From Pseudomonadota bacterium (GTDB lineage: Bacteria > Pseudomonadota > Gammaproteobacteria > Pseudomonadales > Azotimanducaceae), in assembly GCA_027624035.1 (NCBI GenBank), contig JAQBUI010000037.1, forward strand, positions 1-40,447: 40,447 nucleotides of DNA, given 5' to 3'. Shown here one piece after another: positions 33,249 through 40,447 of this stretch; position 1 is the first letter of the stretch, and every line of letters begins with the position of its first letter. The position numbers and the translations under genes were made by a program. Under the pieces are notes generated by a model. That model was not told where the DNA came from. It did no database searches and worked only from the letters and a program-made list of their open reading frames with translations.

Positions 33249-35891
33249 TCAGCCGGTGTTTCTCATGCTCGCTGCAATGCCCGCAATCGTGATCAGCAGT
33301 GCCTTCTTGATCCTTTCGTTGGATGGGTCCTTTCGGTACCGGGAAATCAGTTCGATCTGCAGAAAATGCAGCGGGTCGGTGTAGGGATCACGAAGGTCGA
33401 TCGTGCGGCGAACCACCGGTGAGTGTTCCAGCAGGATGTCCTGATTCTTGATTTCATTGACGTATCCGATCAGCCCTTCAAGTCGTTGCCGCAGGTCTTC
33501 GCCCAATGGCTGCAGCTCCTGTGGTGCCAGTGCCTCATCGTAGCGCTCGGCGATCTCCGGGTCCGCTTTGGCCAGTACCATTTCCAACAGGTCCAGCTGG
33601 GTTTGAAAAAAGGGCCACTCGTTGATCATTTCCCTGATCACAAAGTTTTCCTTGCCAGAGAGTTCCTGAGACAGTGCCCCATCTGTGCCGAGCCAGGCGG
33701 GAATCATCAGCCGCTTCTGGGTCCAGGCAAATACCCAGGGAATGGCCCTGAGGTCCTTGATGGTGCTGCTGCCGGACTTGCGGTGCGCAGGCCTGCTCCC
33801 CAGCGCGAGCAGACTCAATTCCCGCTCGGGCGTGCTGCTGCTGAAATACTCGGCGAAGTCGGTACCGTCCTGGACGATGCTCCGATACTCTGTCATGGCG
33901 GCTTCCGCCAGGCGATCCATCAGCAGTCGCCAGTTGTCTCTTGGTACAGGCGGGGGCAACAGGTTCGCCTCGATCACGGCGCTCAGGATCAGGTCCATGC
34001 TGTTCTGGGCCAGTTGCGGCGAGCCGTACTTGAAGCGGATCATCTCGCCCTGTTCGGTTACCCTCATGCCGTGACGAATGGTCCCTGGCGGTTGGGAACT
34101 GATGGCCTGGCGAATGGGTTCACCGCCGCGTCCGGCGGCACCGCCACGTCCGTGGAACAGCGTCAGGTCTACGCTGTATTTGTCGGCCACCACCAGCAGT
34201 TCCTCCTGGGCCCGGTACTGGGCCCAGGCCGCTGCCATCTGGCCCGCATCCTTGGCGGAATCCGAGTAGCCGATCATGATCTGCTGGTGTTCGCCCATGT
34301 ATTCACGGTACCAGTCGGTTCGAAGCAGGCGCTCCAGGGTCCATGCCGCGTTGTCCAGATCGCTCAGGGTCTCGAACAGTGGCACAATAGGCAACGAGGC
34401 GGCCAGGCCGGACTTGCGCAGCAGCAGAATGACGGCCAGCACATCCGATGGGTTCTTCGCCATGGAAATGATGTAGCAGGACACACCATCGGCATTGGAG
34501 CCGGCGATCAGCCTGATCGTACGCAAGGTTTCACCAGCCTCACCGGGGGGTTCCCATGACTCGGGAATCAGCGGTCGCCTGCTCTTGAGTTCTTCCAGCA
34601 AAAAATCGTGACGCGCTTTCTCGGACCAGGAGAGGTAGCTTCCAAGACCCAGGTGCCCGGTCAGTTCGTCCATCAACAGTTCATGCTTGTCGGAACTCTG
34701 TCGAATATCCAGATCAATCAGAGTTACCCCGAAGGTGGACAGACGGATCAGCGTTTGTTTGAGCAGGCCGTCGGCAATGATCCCCATGCCGCACTCGTGC
34801 AGGGAGCGATAGCAGGCATCCAATGGATCAAAAAGATCGGACCTTTTGAGAATCAGCGCTTGGTGGGGAGGGTCCACGGTTTCTGCCCAGTCTCGCGTAT
34901 CCTGAAGCCTGGTGCGCAGCTCCCGCAGGATCAGGCGATACGGTTCGTGGGCGTTCTCAGCGCACAGGCTGGCGACTTCATCGTTGCACTGGGACATGGA
35001 GAGCTGGGACTGTAGTTCCTCCAGGTCCCGGAGATAGAGATCGGCCGCCTGCCATCGGGCAAGCCTCAGCACTTCGTCGGTAACTTCAGTCGTTACGTTG
35101 GGGTTGCCATCCCGATCACCGCCCATCCAGGATGAGATGGTGATAGGAGCATCACCCAGGGAAAGGGATTGGCCGGTATAGCGGCGGAGCAATTGATCGA
35201 GGCCCTGCCACAGGTGCGGAATGGCTTCCCAGAACGAGTGTTCGATCACCGCATAGCCCCACTTTGCCTCGTCCTGGGGCGTCGGTCGTTCGGTTCGGAT
35301 CTCGTCGGTATGCCAGACTTCAGCGACCAGTCGTTCCAGTTCTTCACGTTCGCGGCCTTCCAGAGGTTGATCCTCGCGGACATGCTCGATGGCGTTGGCG
35401 ATGCGGTTGTACTTCTGGATCAGTGTCCGACGGGTGATTTCGGTCGGATGAGCTGTCAACACCAGATCACAATGAATGTTCCTGACGGTTGCTGCGATCT
35501 TCTCTTTGGCAATCGCCTCGGTTTCAAGCTTCTCGAACAGAGACTTCAGATGGGAGTCATCGGGGAATCGCTCACTGTGCGCAAGACTGGCCTCGGCCTG
35601 TTCGGCGATGTTGGTCAGATTCAGGAACTGGTTGAATGCCCTCGCGACCGAGATCAGGTGTTCCTCGTCCAGATCGGCCAGGACCCCATGGAGTTGGCGA
35701 TGGTCACCACCACCCTGCTGCCGCCTGGTCTTGGCGAGGGTCCGAATCTGTTCGACCTTGAGCAGGAATTCCTCGCCAAGTTGAGCGGTCATGGTCTGAC
35801 CCAGCAGGTCCCCCAGGACATGCACCCGGTGACGAAGTCGTTTGGATATCAGCTCTTCCATTGCAGGCCCGGTGTGATGTTGGCTGTTCAT
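33249..35891 (-). CDS. ppc: Phosphoenolpyruvate carboxylase
   Basis: An 880-residue enzyme that carboxylates PEP to oxaloacetate, replenishing the TCA cycle. Landmarks: the catalytic His in VLTAHPTEITRR (about 148), WMGGDRDGNPNVT, MIGYSDSAKDAGQMAAAW, the mobile loop FHGRGGAAGRGG, RVTEQGEMIRFKY and the C-terminal MRNTG. The ATG at 35891 has AGGGC upstream; a GTG six codons earlier is less likely. Length agrees with bacterial Ppc (about 880-890). It leads a two-gene unit with the NmrA-like gene and diverges from the SDR gene, sharing a short promoter region. Confidence 0.97.
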   Translation of the reverse strand: MNSQHHTGPAMEELISKRLRHRVHVLGDLLGQTMTAQLGEEFLLKVEQIRTLAKTRRQQGGGDHRQLHGVLADLDEEHLISVARAFNQFLNLTNIAEQAEASLAHSERFPDDSHLKSLFEKLETEAIAKEKIAATVRNIHCDLVLTAHPTEITRRTLIQKYNRIANAIEHVREDQPLEGREREELERLVAEVWHTDEIRTERPTPQDEAKWGYAVIEHSFWEAIPHLWQGLDQLLRRYTGQSLSLGDAPITISSWMGGDRDGNPNVTTEVTDEVLRLARWQAADLYLRDLEELQSQLSMSQCNDEVASLCAENAHEPYRLILRELRTRLQDTRDWAETVDPPHQALILKRSDLFDPLDACYRSLHECGMGIIADGLLKQTLIRLSTFGVTLIDLDIRQSSDKHELLMDELTGHLGLGSYLSWSEKARHDFLLEELKSRRPLIPESWEPPGEAGETLRTIRLIAGSNADGVSCYIISMAKNPSDVLAVILLLRKSGLAASLPIVPLFETLSDLDNAAWTLERLLRTDWYREYMGEHQQIMIGYSDSAKDAGQMAAAWAQYRAQEELLVVADKYSVDLTLFHGRGGAAGRGGEPIRQAISSQPPGTIRHGMRVTEQGEMIRFKYGSPQLAQNSMDLILSAVIEANLLPPPVPRDNWRLLMDRLAEAAMTEYRSIVQDGTDFAEYFSSSTPERELSLLALGSRPAHRKSGSSTIKDLRAIPWVFAWTQKRLMIPAWLGTDGALSQELSGKENFVIREMINEWPFFQTQLDLLEMVLAKADPEIAERYDEALAPQELQPLGEDLRQRLEGLIGYVNEIKNQDILLEHSPVVRRTIDLRDPYTDPLHFLQIELISRYRKDPSNERIKKALLITIAGIAASMRNTG

Positions 35892-35898
35892 TGTAGCC

Positions 35899-35927
35899 CT
35901 GACGGACAATTCACTAAAAGGTACAAT
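35899..35927 (+). promoter_or_regulatory. Candidate sigma70-type promoter for the SDR gene
   Basis: CTGACG at 35899-35904 and TACAAT at 35922-35927 are separated by 17 bases; each agrees well with TTGACA/TATAAT. A start of transcription near 35934 would leave about 50 bases of leader before the ATG at 35983. It lies in the 91-base gap between ppc and the SDR gene. Confidence 0.45.
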
Positions 35928-35982
35928 GTTCAGCTACAGGGTTGAGGCAAGAGGTTCAGGGATTCATGGGGAACATGCAGCA

Positions 35983-36726
35983 ATGAAAGGATTGAAGGAC
36001 AAGGTGGTGTTGATCACGGGCGGCAGTCGGGGTCTCGGCAGGGCCATGGCGCTGGGTTTTGCCGGGCAGGGAGCGCCCATTGCCATCGTGTCCCGCAAGC
36101 TCGAAGTGTGCCAGGAGACCGCAGCCGAAGTTGAGGCGCTTGGTGTATCGGCGTTCCCCTATGCCTGTCATGTTGGGCACTGGCAGGAACTCGATACCAT
36201 GGTGGACGCGGTCTACGAGCGCTTTGGCAGGGTTGATGTGCTCATTAACAATGCTGGCATGTCGCCGCTGTATGAATCACTGGATCAGGTTTCCGAGGAC
36301 TTGTTTGACAAGATCATCGGCGTCAATCTCAAGGGCCCGTTCCGGCTTTCCGCGAACGTTGGCGCCCGGATGATGCGGGGCGATGGTGGCAACATCATCA
36401 ACATCAGTTCGACTGCCTCCGTTCGTCCCAGCCCCAATGCAGAACCCTATGGTGCAGCCAAGGCAGGACTGAACGCCATCACCCAGTCGTTTGCTAGTGC
36501 CTACGGGCCGAGGGTCAGAGTCAACTGTATCATGGCGGGCCCGTTTCTAACGGACATCAGCAAGGCCTGGGACATGGAGTCGTTCAAGCGGCAGGCAGAG
36601 CGTACGATCCCCTTGAAACGGGGTGGCCAGCCCGAAGAAATTGTGGGTGCCGCGCTCTATCTGGCGAGCGACGAGGCGAGCTTTACCACTGGCGCACTAC
36701 TGGCGGTCGATGGTGGCAATCACTAG
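35983..36726 (+). CDS. Short-chain dehydrogenase/reductase
   Basis: A 247-residue classical SDR. The cofactor motif is VLITGGSRGLGRAMAL (TGxxxGxG), the NNAGMS motif is present, and the catalytic set is Ser in NISSTASV and Tyr/Lys in PYGAAKAG. The C-terminal FTTGALLAVDGG is typical of FabG-like SDRs. The ATG at 35983 gives a normal N-terminus (MKGLKDKVVL); longer starts were rejected. Substrate unknown. It is divergent from ppc, and its stop is 9 bases from the convergent zinc-ribbon gene. Confidence 0.9.
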   Translation: MKGLKDKVVLITGGSRGLGRAMALGFAGQGAPIAIVSRKLEVCQETAAEVEALGVSAFPYACHVGHWQELDTMVDAVYERFGRVDVLINNAGMSPLYESLDQVSEDLFDKIIGVNLKGPFRLSANVGARMMRGDGGNIINISSTASVRPSPNAEPYGAAKAGLNAITQSFASAYGPRVRVNCIMAGPFLTDISKAWDMESFKRQAERTIPLKRGGQPEEIVGAALYLASDEASFTTGALLAVDGGNH

Positions 36727-36735
36727 GCTTACCGG

Positions 36736-37122
36736 CTATTGCTTTCGCACCGCAAAGATGAAATCCCGGAAGATGTCCATCAGGGTTTCGTACTTGTAGT
36801 CGGTGAATTCACCCGCGTCAAAGTACATGCCGTGCTCGCTGCAGGCCTCATACTGCAGGTGTGTCTGGACCGGGTCATTCAGCTCCGCCATGGGTTTGCC
36901 GCAGCGCGGGCAATCAATGTCACGGATTTTGTTGTGCGCCTTACCGACATTCGGGTCACCGCTGTCCACGTAGTCTGACATCCATTTATCCTTGAGCGCC
37001 TCCGCCTCACCGATATCAAACCAGATGCCGAAACACCCGCTGCATCGGTCCACGGTGACGCCACCCTGCAGAGTGCTGAGGGTATGTTCTTCCATCGCCG
37101 CGCCGCATTTCGGACAGTCCAT
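36736..37122 (-). CDS. Double zinc-ribbon (TFIIB-type zinc finger) protein
   Basis: A 128-residue protein with two metal-binding modules. Module 1 has MDCPKCGAAM and VDRCSGCFGIWFD with two CxxC pairs. Module 2 has IDCPRCGKPM and an ACSEHGMYFD end, where CSEH replaces the last CxxC. This is the zf-TFIIB arrangement seen in many small bacterial proteins of unknown role. The start at 37122 has AAGGA about 10 bases upstream; 37158 is an alternative that would overlap the upstream peptidase gene by 8 bases. It ends with an aromatic and basic tail. Confidence 0.8.
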   Translation of the reverse strand: MDCPKCGAAMEEHTLSTLQGGVTVDRCSGCFGIWFDIGEAEALKDKWMSDYVDSGDPNVGKAHNKIRDIDCPRCGKPMAELNDPVQTHLQYEACSEHGMYFDAGEFTDYKYETLMDIFRDFIFAVRKQ

Positions 37123-37150
37123 TGGGTATTGTTCCTTCTTTTGGATGGTG

Positions 37151-37837
37151 TCAGGCATTATCCAGACCCTTGGGCGCAAAAGAAGTCCTTTGACGCGAGG
37201 CTCCCGTTAAGCTGGCAGGGTTTTCCATGATGTCCACCGAGCAGCGCATCAGGGCCCTGGCGAATCCAGCATAATTGAAAGATACCCCGGCAGTGGTTTC
37301 GATGTCCGCAGCCTGGTCGTGGCTGTCCGGGACCGCAGTTTCGAAAGGAGGGACATGGATGAACGCGACGTGTTCAAGGGCCCGGTCCGATTCACGAAGC
37401 CCTTCCAGCACGTACAGGGTCTCTTCGCAGAGGAACCCGCCTGCATCATTGGAAAGTCGGCCTGGATGTTCCTGCGCCTTCAGGCGGGCGAACAGGCGCT
37501 GGAGAGGAAATGATGCGTCGCGCCGGGCAGGTCCGGCCGGGTCAATGGTCGCGCTCGCCGGAGGGGTGCCGGTATTGTCGGGTCGGTCCTGGCGCTGGTT
37601 GCGGGCCAGGGTTTCAAGCCGGAAGCCTTCCGGTCCACCTTCGCCGAACGCAATGATCATGCGGGGGTGATATCGGCGGCAGTATTCCTGCAGCATCTGC
37701 TGCGGCGCGCCCCAGCGGACGGGAAGCCTGATGCAATGAGCGTTGACGCTGGCCGCCGCTCGGCTCGCGACGATCCAGGATGCATTGATGCGCCGTCCGT
37801 CAAATGGCTCGAAACCGGTGACGAGAATGTGGTCCAT
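37151..37837 (-). CDS. Pyroglutamyl peptidase I (C15 family)
   Basis: A 228-residue cysteine peptidase that removes N-terminal pyroglutamate. It begins DHILVTGFEPFDGRRINAS. Catalytic residues: Glu in RLETLARNQRQDRPDNTG, Cys in NDAGGFLCEETLYVL and His in FIHVPP. The overall length and order match C15 enzymes, though the Glu loop differs somewhat (EGGPEGFRLE rather than EAGGRxxxxxE). Start ATG 37837 is preferred to a GTG three codons earlier; neither has a good ribosome-binding site. It is upstream of the zinc-ribbon gene. Confidence 0.85.
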   Translation of the reverse strand: MDHILVTGFEPFDGRRINASWIVASRAAASVNAHCIRLPVRWGAPQQMLQEYCRRYHPRMIIAFGEGGPEGFRLETLARNQRQDRPDNTGTPPASATIDPAGPARRDASFPLQRLFARLKAQEHPGRLSNDAGGFLCEETLYVLEGLRESDRALEHVAFIHVPPFETAVPDSHDQAADIETTAGVSFNYAGFARALMRCSVDIMENPASLTGASRQRTSFAPKGLDNA

Positions 37838-37944
37838 GGGGGGCACTCAGTAGGCGTGATTTGATTGAAGCAAAGGGATAGGTTGAAATCAAACCTGCCC
37901 GGCCAGTTATCGGCCAGGCGTTGCCCATGAGTCAGGAGAATCAA

Positions 37945-38346
37945 ATGGTGGACCCCGCCGTCGTCCTTTTTGCCAATGACGCGTTCTATCTCGCGTTCAA
38001 TCACCGGGATCTTGCCGCGATGGATGAAATCTGGGCGCGGCAGACGCCCACGGCCTGTATTCATCCCGGCTGGCATTGTCTGATTGACCGGGAGGAGATC
38101 ATGCAGAGCTGGTCGGATATTCTGGGCAACGAATCGGCGCCTGATATTTCCTGCCATGGCGCCAGAGTGCTGTTTCAGGGGGACGTTGCATCGGTGATCT
38201 GTTTTGAGCAGTTGGAGGAGGGTTGGCTGGTGGCGACCAACAATTTCATCTGGGAGGACGGCGAACTCCGTCTGTGTCATCATCAGGCCAGTCAGTGCCT
38301 GAATCCGCCGGAGATGAACCGGTCGGACCAGCCTACCATTCAGTAA
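37945..38346 (+). CDS. NTF2-like / SnoaL-type protein
   Basis: A 133-residue soluble protein of the NTF2-like type (DUF4440/SnoaL-3). The ATG at 37945 has AGGAG at 37934-37938; earlier in-frame starts do not. Typical pattern: VLFANDAFYLAFNHRDLAAM, then DEIWARQTPTACIHPGWHCL, then IMQSWSDILG, and beta strands ending with WLVATNNFIWEDGELRLCHH. The family includes ligand-binding and dehydratase-like folds; no activity is claimed. It precedes the alcohol dehydrogenase by 24 bases. Confidence 0.8.
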   Translation: MVDPAVVLFANDAFYLAFNHRDLAAMDEIWARQTPTACIHPGWHCLIDREEIMQSWSDILGNESAPDISCHGARVLFQGDVASVICFEQLEEGWLVATNNFIWEDGELRLCHHQASQCLNPPEMNRSDQPTIQ

Positions 38347-38370
38347 CGAACGCGTTGAGGAGAGATAAGG

Positions 38371-39456
38371 ATGAAAGCTGCTGTCCTGAAGGAAGTCGGT
38401 AAACCACTGGAGATCGAAGAGATCAGCATCGACAAACCGGGCCCCCGGGAGGTCCTGATCCGGACGGCGGCAGCCGGGGTCTGTCACAGTGACCTGCATT
38501 TCGTTGAGGGGCTGTACCCGGCGGCCATGCCGATGGTATTGGGCCACGAGTCTGCCGGTGTGGTGGAGGCAGTGGGTGACAGTGTGTCCTACGTCAAACC
38601 GGGTGACCACGTGATCACCTGCCTGTCGGTCTTCTGCGGCCACTGCGAAATGTGCCTGACCGGGCATCTGTCGCTGTGCGCCAATCCGGAGACGCGTCGC
38701 GCCTCGGCAGACACACCACGCCTGTCAAAAGACAGCCAGCCTGTGCAGCAGTTTGCGAACCTGTCCTCGTTTGCCGAGCAGATGCTGGTTCATGAGCACG
38801 CCATCGTGAAAATTCGCGAGGACATGCCCCTCGACCGGGCGGCTCTCATTGGCTGCGGCGTGACCACCGGAGTGGGCGCCGTCTTTCACACTGCCCGCGT
38901 CGAGCCAGGGTCTACCGTCGCGGTGATTGGCTGCGGCGGTGTCGGGTTGTCGTGCATCAATGGGGCAGCCCTGGCCGGAGCAGGCAGGGTGATCGCCGTC
39001 GACATGGTCGCCTCCAAGCTGGAAATGGCAAGAACGTTTGGCGCCACGGACGTCGTCAACGGCAGTGATGGTGACCCGGTTGCCCAGATCAGGGAACTCA
39101 CAGGAGGCGGCGTGCAGTACTCGTTTGAGGCCATTGGCTTAAAGCAGACGGCCGAACAGGCATTCAGCATGCTACGACCGGGTGGTACGGCGACGATCAT
39201 TGGCATGATTCCGGTCGGGGTCAAGATCGAACTCACGGGTGCGGCATTTCTTCAGGAGAAGAAGATCCAGGGCTCGATGATGGGTTCCAACCGGTTCCGT
39301 GTCGACATGCCGCGCTTCATTGAGTTTTATCTGGCGGGCCGGCTGCATCTGGACGAAATGGTGTCCAAACGCATCGGGCTGCACCAGATCAACGAGGCCT
39401 TCACTGACATGAAGTCAGGCTCCGTTGCCCGCAGCGTGATCGTGTTCGATCAGTAA
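38371..39456 (+). CDS. Zinc-dependent alcohol dehydrogenase
   Basis: A 361-residue medium-chain dehydrogenase. The start has GAGGAGAG upstream. Catalytic zinc ligands: Cys38 in GVCHSD, His59-Glu60 in LGHES and Cys162 in LIGCGVTTG. Structural zinc ligands are in FCGHCEMCLTGHLSLC (about 89, 92, 95, 103). The Rossmann motif GCGGVGLS is present. It resembles class III/NAD-linked ADH, which oxidises alcohols or formaldehyde adducts, but the substrate is not determined. It is upstream of the 87-bp repeat array, which begins 6 bases after its stop. Confidence 0.92.
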   Translation: MKAAVLKEVGKPLEIEEISIDKPGPREVLIRTAAAGVCHSDLHFVEGLYPAAMPMVLGHESAGVVEAVGDSVSYVKPGDHVITCLSVFCGHCEMCLTGHLSLCANPETRRASADTPRLSKDSQPVQQFANLSSFAEQMLVHEHAIVKIREDMPLDRAALIGCGVTTGVGAVFHTARVEPGSTVAVIGCGGVGLSCINGAALAGAGRVIAVDMVASKLEMARTFGATDVVNGSDGDPVAQIRELTGGGVQYSFEAIGLKQTAEQAFSMLRPGGTATIIGMIPVGVKIELTGAAFLQEKKIQGSMMGSNRFRVDMPRFIEFYLAGRLHLDEMVSKRIGLHQINEAFTDMKSGSVARSVIVFDQ

Positions 39457-39762
39457 CCTGAGAGCCCTCAGCGTGCCCGGGTCGGCCGCGCCGTTGTCGT
39501 GCCGGGAAGTTTTCCGGACGGCACAGCGTGCGGCCAGAACTTCCATGAAAGCCCTCAGCGTGCCCGGGTTGGCCACGCCGTTGTCGTGCCGGGAAGTTTT
39601 CCGGACGGCGCAGCGTGCGGCCAGAACTTCCATGAAAGCCTTCAGCGTGCCCGGGTCGGGTACGCCGTTGTCGTGCCGGGAAGTTTTCCGGACGGCACAG
39701 CGTGCGGCCAGAACTTCCATGAAAGCCTCCCGTCCGCCGATCCCCGCGGGCGGGAGCAAGCC
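39457..39762. other. Convergent intergenic region occupied by a repeat array
   Basis: Between the ADH stop (+) and the ferritin-like stop (-). 39463-39723 is the 87-bp repeat array. 39724-39762 holds only a short GC-rich leftover (CCGCGGGCGGG). No gene was called here; the frames through the array are a property of the repeat. Confidence 0.8.
39463..39723. repeat. Three tandem copies of the 87-bp repeat (A, B, C)
   Basis: Copy A is 39463-39549, B 39550-39636 and C 39637-39723, with an exact 87-base period. Each starts AGCC(C/T)TCAGCGTGCCCGGG and ends CCATGAA. GGAAGTT and AACTTCC arms, about 38 bases apart, make it palindromic. Copies are nearly identical except a 6-base window just after CCCGGGT (CGGCCG in A, TGGCCA in B, CGGGTA in C). 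A single copy (D) lies at 30831-30917 inside a gene. Confidence 0.92.
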
Positions 39763-40323
39763 TTACGCTTTCTTCGATCTCTTTTTTGCGCCCTGGAGTG
39801 CTTCGACTGCCTGCCGCAGGGCCTCGACCTCGGCGCACAGCGCCGCGAGGTCTGGGGTCGTCTGGCCTGGCTCTGCCCGCTTCACCCGTTCGTACTCTGC
39901 CCGCAGCAGCCGCCCGCTGTCCCGCTCTTCCGCGATGTAACGGCCCATGAGCCCTGCCGTCGAGGGGTCGATGGTCTGGTCGGCCAGAATCTGCAGCAGC
40001 CTGTCCTCGCCATCACCGCCAGCCTTGTCAAACCCCAGCTGCTCGAACTTCTGAACGTCAGGGATCTCCGAGGTGACCAGGTCCATGTTCTTCGCGAACG
40101 CCGGGTTGTCCTTTTCCTGCAAGGAAAAGCCGAGTTCGCACATCCTTTTCTCAAATGCCGCGGCATGTTCGGCTTCCCGAAGTGCAACGGTCTTGAGGCA
40201 TGCCGCCAATCCCGCGTCGGCTGTTGTTCTGGCCCACGCATCAAGAAACTCAAAGCCGTGCCGCTCGCCGATGACGATTGCGTTCATTGTGCCAAGGAAG
40301 CTCGGTTTGCTCGTGTCTTTCAT
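39763..40323 (-). CDS. Ferritin-like (rubrerythrin-type) protein
   Basis: A 186-residue helical protein. Metal-ligand-like Glu/His positions appear in VIGERHGFEFLDAW, LREAEHAAAFEKR and RYIAEERDSGRLLRAEYER, which suits a four-helix diiron ferritin-like fold. The C-terminal 30 residues form a coiled-coil (LAALCAEVEALRQAVEALQG) and a basic tail (KKRSKKA). The ATG at 40323 has no strong ribosome-binding site. Its 3' end faces the 87-bp repeat array. An iron or peroxide role is inferred from the fold only. Confidence 0.65.
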   Translation of the reverse strand: MKDTSKPSFLGTMNAIVIGERHGFEFLDAWARTTADAGLAACLKTVALREAEHAAAFEKRMCELGFSLQEKDNPAFAKNMDLVTSEIPDVQKFEQLGFDKAGGDGEDRLLQILADQTIDPSTAGLMGRYIAEERDSGRLLRAEYERVKRAEPGQTTPDLAALCAEVEALRQAVEALQGAKKRSKKA

Positions 40324-40447
40324 AGGATGCTCGATTGTGAACAGGGTGGACTGACATCATACGGCTGCGTCGGTTGAACTGGCAACTAACATGCGGCCCG
40401 GCGCTATGCCCCGCGATTTTGCCGAAGACCGCGCCCGAGGTCAGGCC

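Noticed and set aside
39401-39838. Minus-strand frames through the same array ([17 protein letters not shown] repeats)
   Set aside because: Same explanation: repeat periodicity keeps several frames open; this region lies beyond the ferritin-like stop.
39473-39940. Long plus-strand frame through the 87-bp array reading ALSVPG...CREVFRTAQ repeats
   Set aside because: It is a consequence of the 87-bp (29-codon) period; there is no signal, ribosome-binding site or family, and it runs antisense into the ferritin-like gene.
40391-40447. Possible start of a gene running off the right edge (MRPGAMPRDFAEDRARGQ)
   Set aside because: Only 19 codons are visible and no ribosome-binding site is clear; the remainder is outside the window.

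Overview
The window is about 40 kb of chromosomal DNA of high GC content, densely packed with genes on both strands. It most likely comes from an environmental (perhaps marine) gammaproteobacterium. Support for this: a PurT very close to the enterobacterial enzyme, an 880-residue PEP carboxylase, a tandem-domain UspE-like protein, an inner-membrane RND pump with its adaptor, and several outer-membrane-type lipoproteins. No rRNA, tRNA, CRISPR array, transposase or integrase was seen. The taxonomic statement is inference.

Layout. (1) 412-4897 (+) is a compact cluster of membrane and secreted proteins: a HupE/UreJ-like permease, a membrane-anchored periplasmic protein, two secreted paralogues sharing a WEGDTL core, two paralogous four-helix-type membrane proteins (DUF6644-like) and a 47-residue single-helix protein. 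(2) 4959-7705 (-) holds a small uncertain ORF, a polyphosphate kinase 2 translationally coupled to a small unknown protein, and a CmcJ/NvfI-type oxygenase. (3) 8048-12731 (+) encodes two ABC exporter half-transporters with overlapping genes; the first has an unusually large extracytoplasmic insert. (4) 12921-14371 (+) encodes a methyltransferase-fold lipoprotein and an unknown protein. (5) 14436-17451 (-) carries ankyrin, MaoC-like and NTF2-like genes, followed by a small secreted protein (+) and an HSL-type esterase (-). (6) 19204-24371 holds a UspE-like protein facing an RND permease/adaptor operon.

(7) 24698-31148 (+) is the most interesting region. A glycine-zipper protein is followed by a tightly overlapped operon: a secreted helical protein, a lipoprotein, an ExbB/TolQ-like channel, an ExbD/TolR-like partner, a 366-residue exported protein, a SPOR-like protein, a lytic transglycosylase, a small exported protein and a 38-residue TonB-like membrane peptide. 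It looks like an uncharacterised proton-motive-force-driven envelope or peptidoglycan machine. Its linkers carry 12-bp tandem repeats at four places. The gene at 30643-31062 contains an in-frame 87-bp repeat element (29 codons) that also occurs as three tandem copies at 39463-39723.

(8) 31184-40323 is mostly metabolism: purT, an NmrA-like protein and ppc, an SDR dehydrogenase, a zinc-ribbon protein and pyroglutamyl peptidase, an NTF2-like protein and zinc alcohol dehydrogenase, and finally a ferritin-like protein transcribed toward the repeat array.
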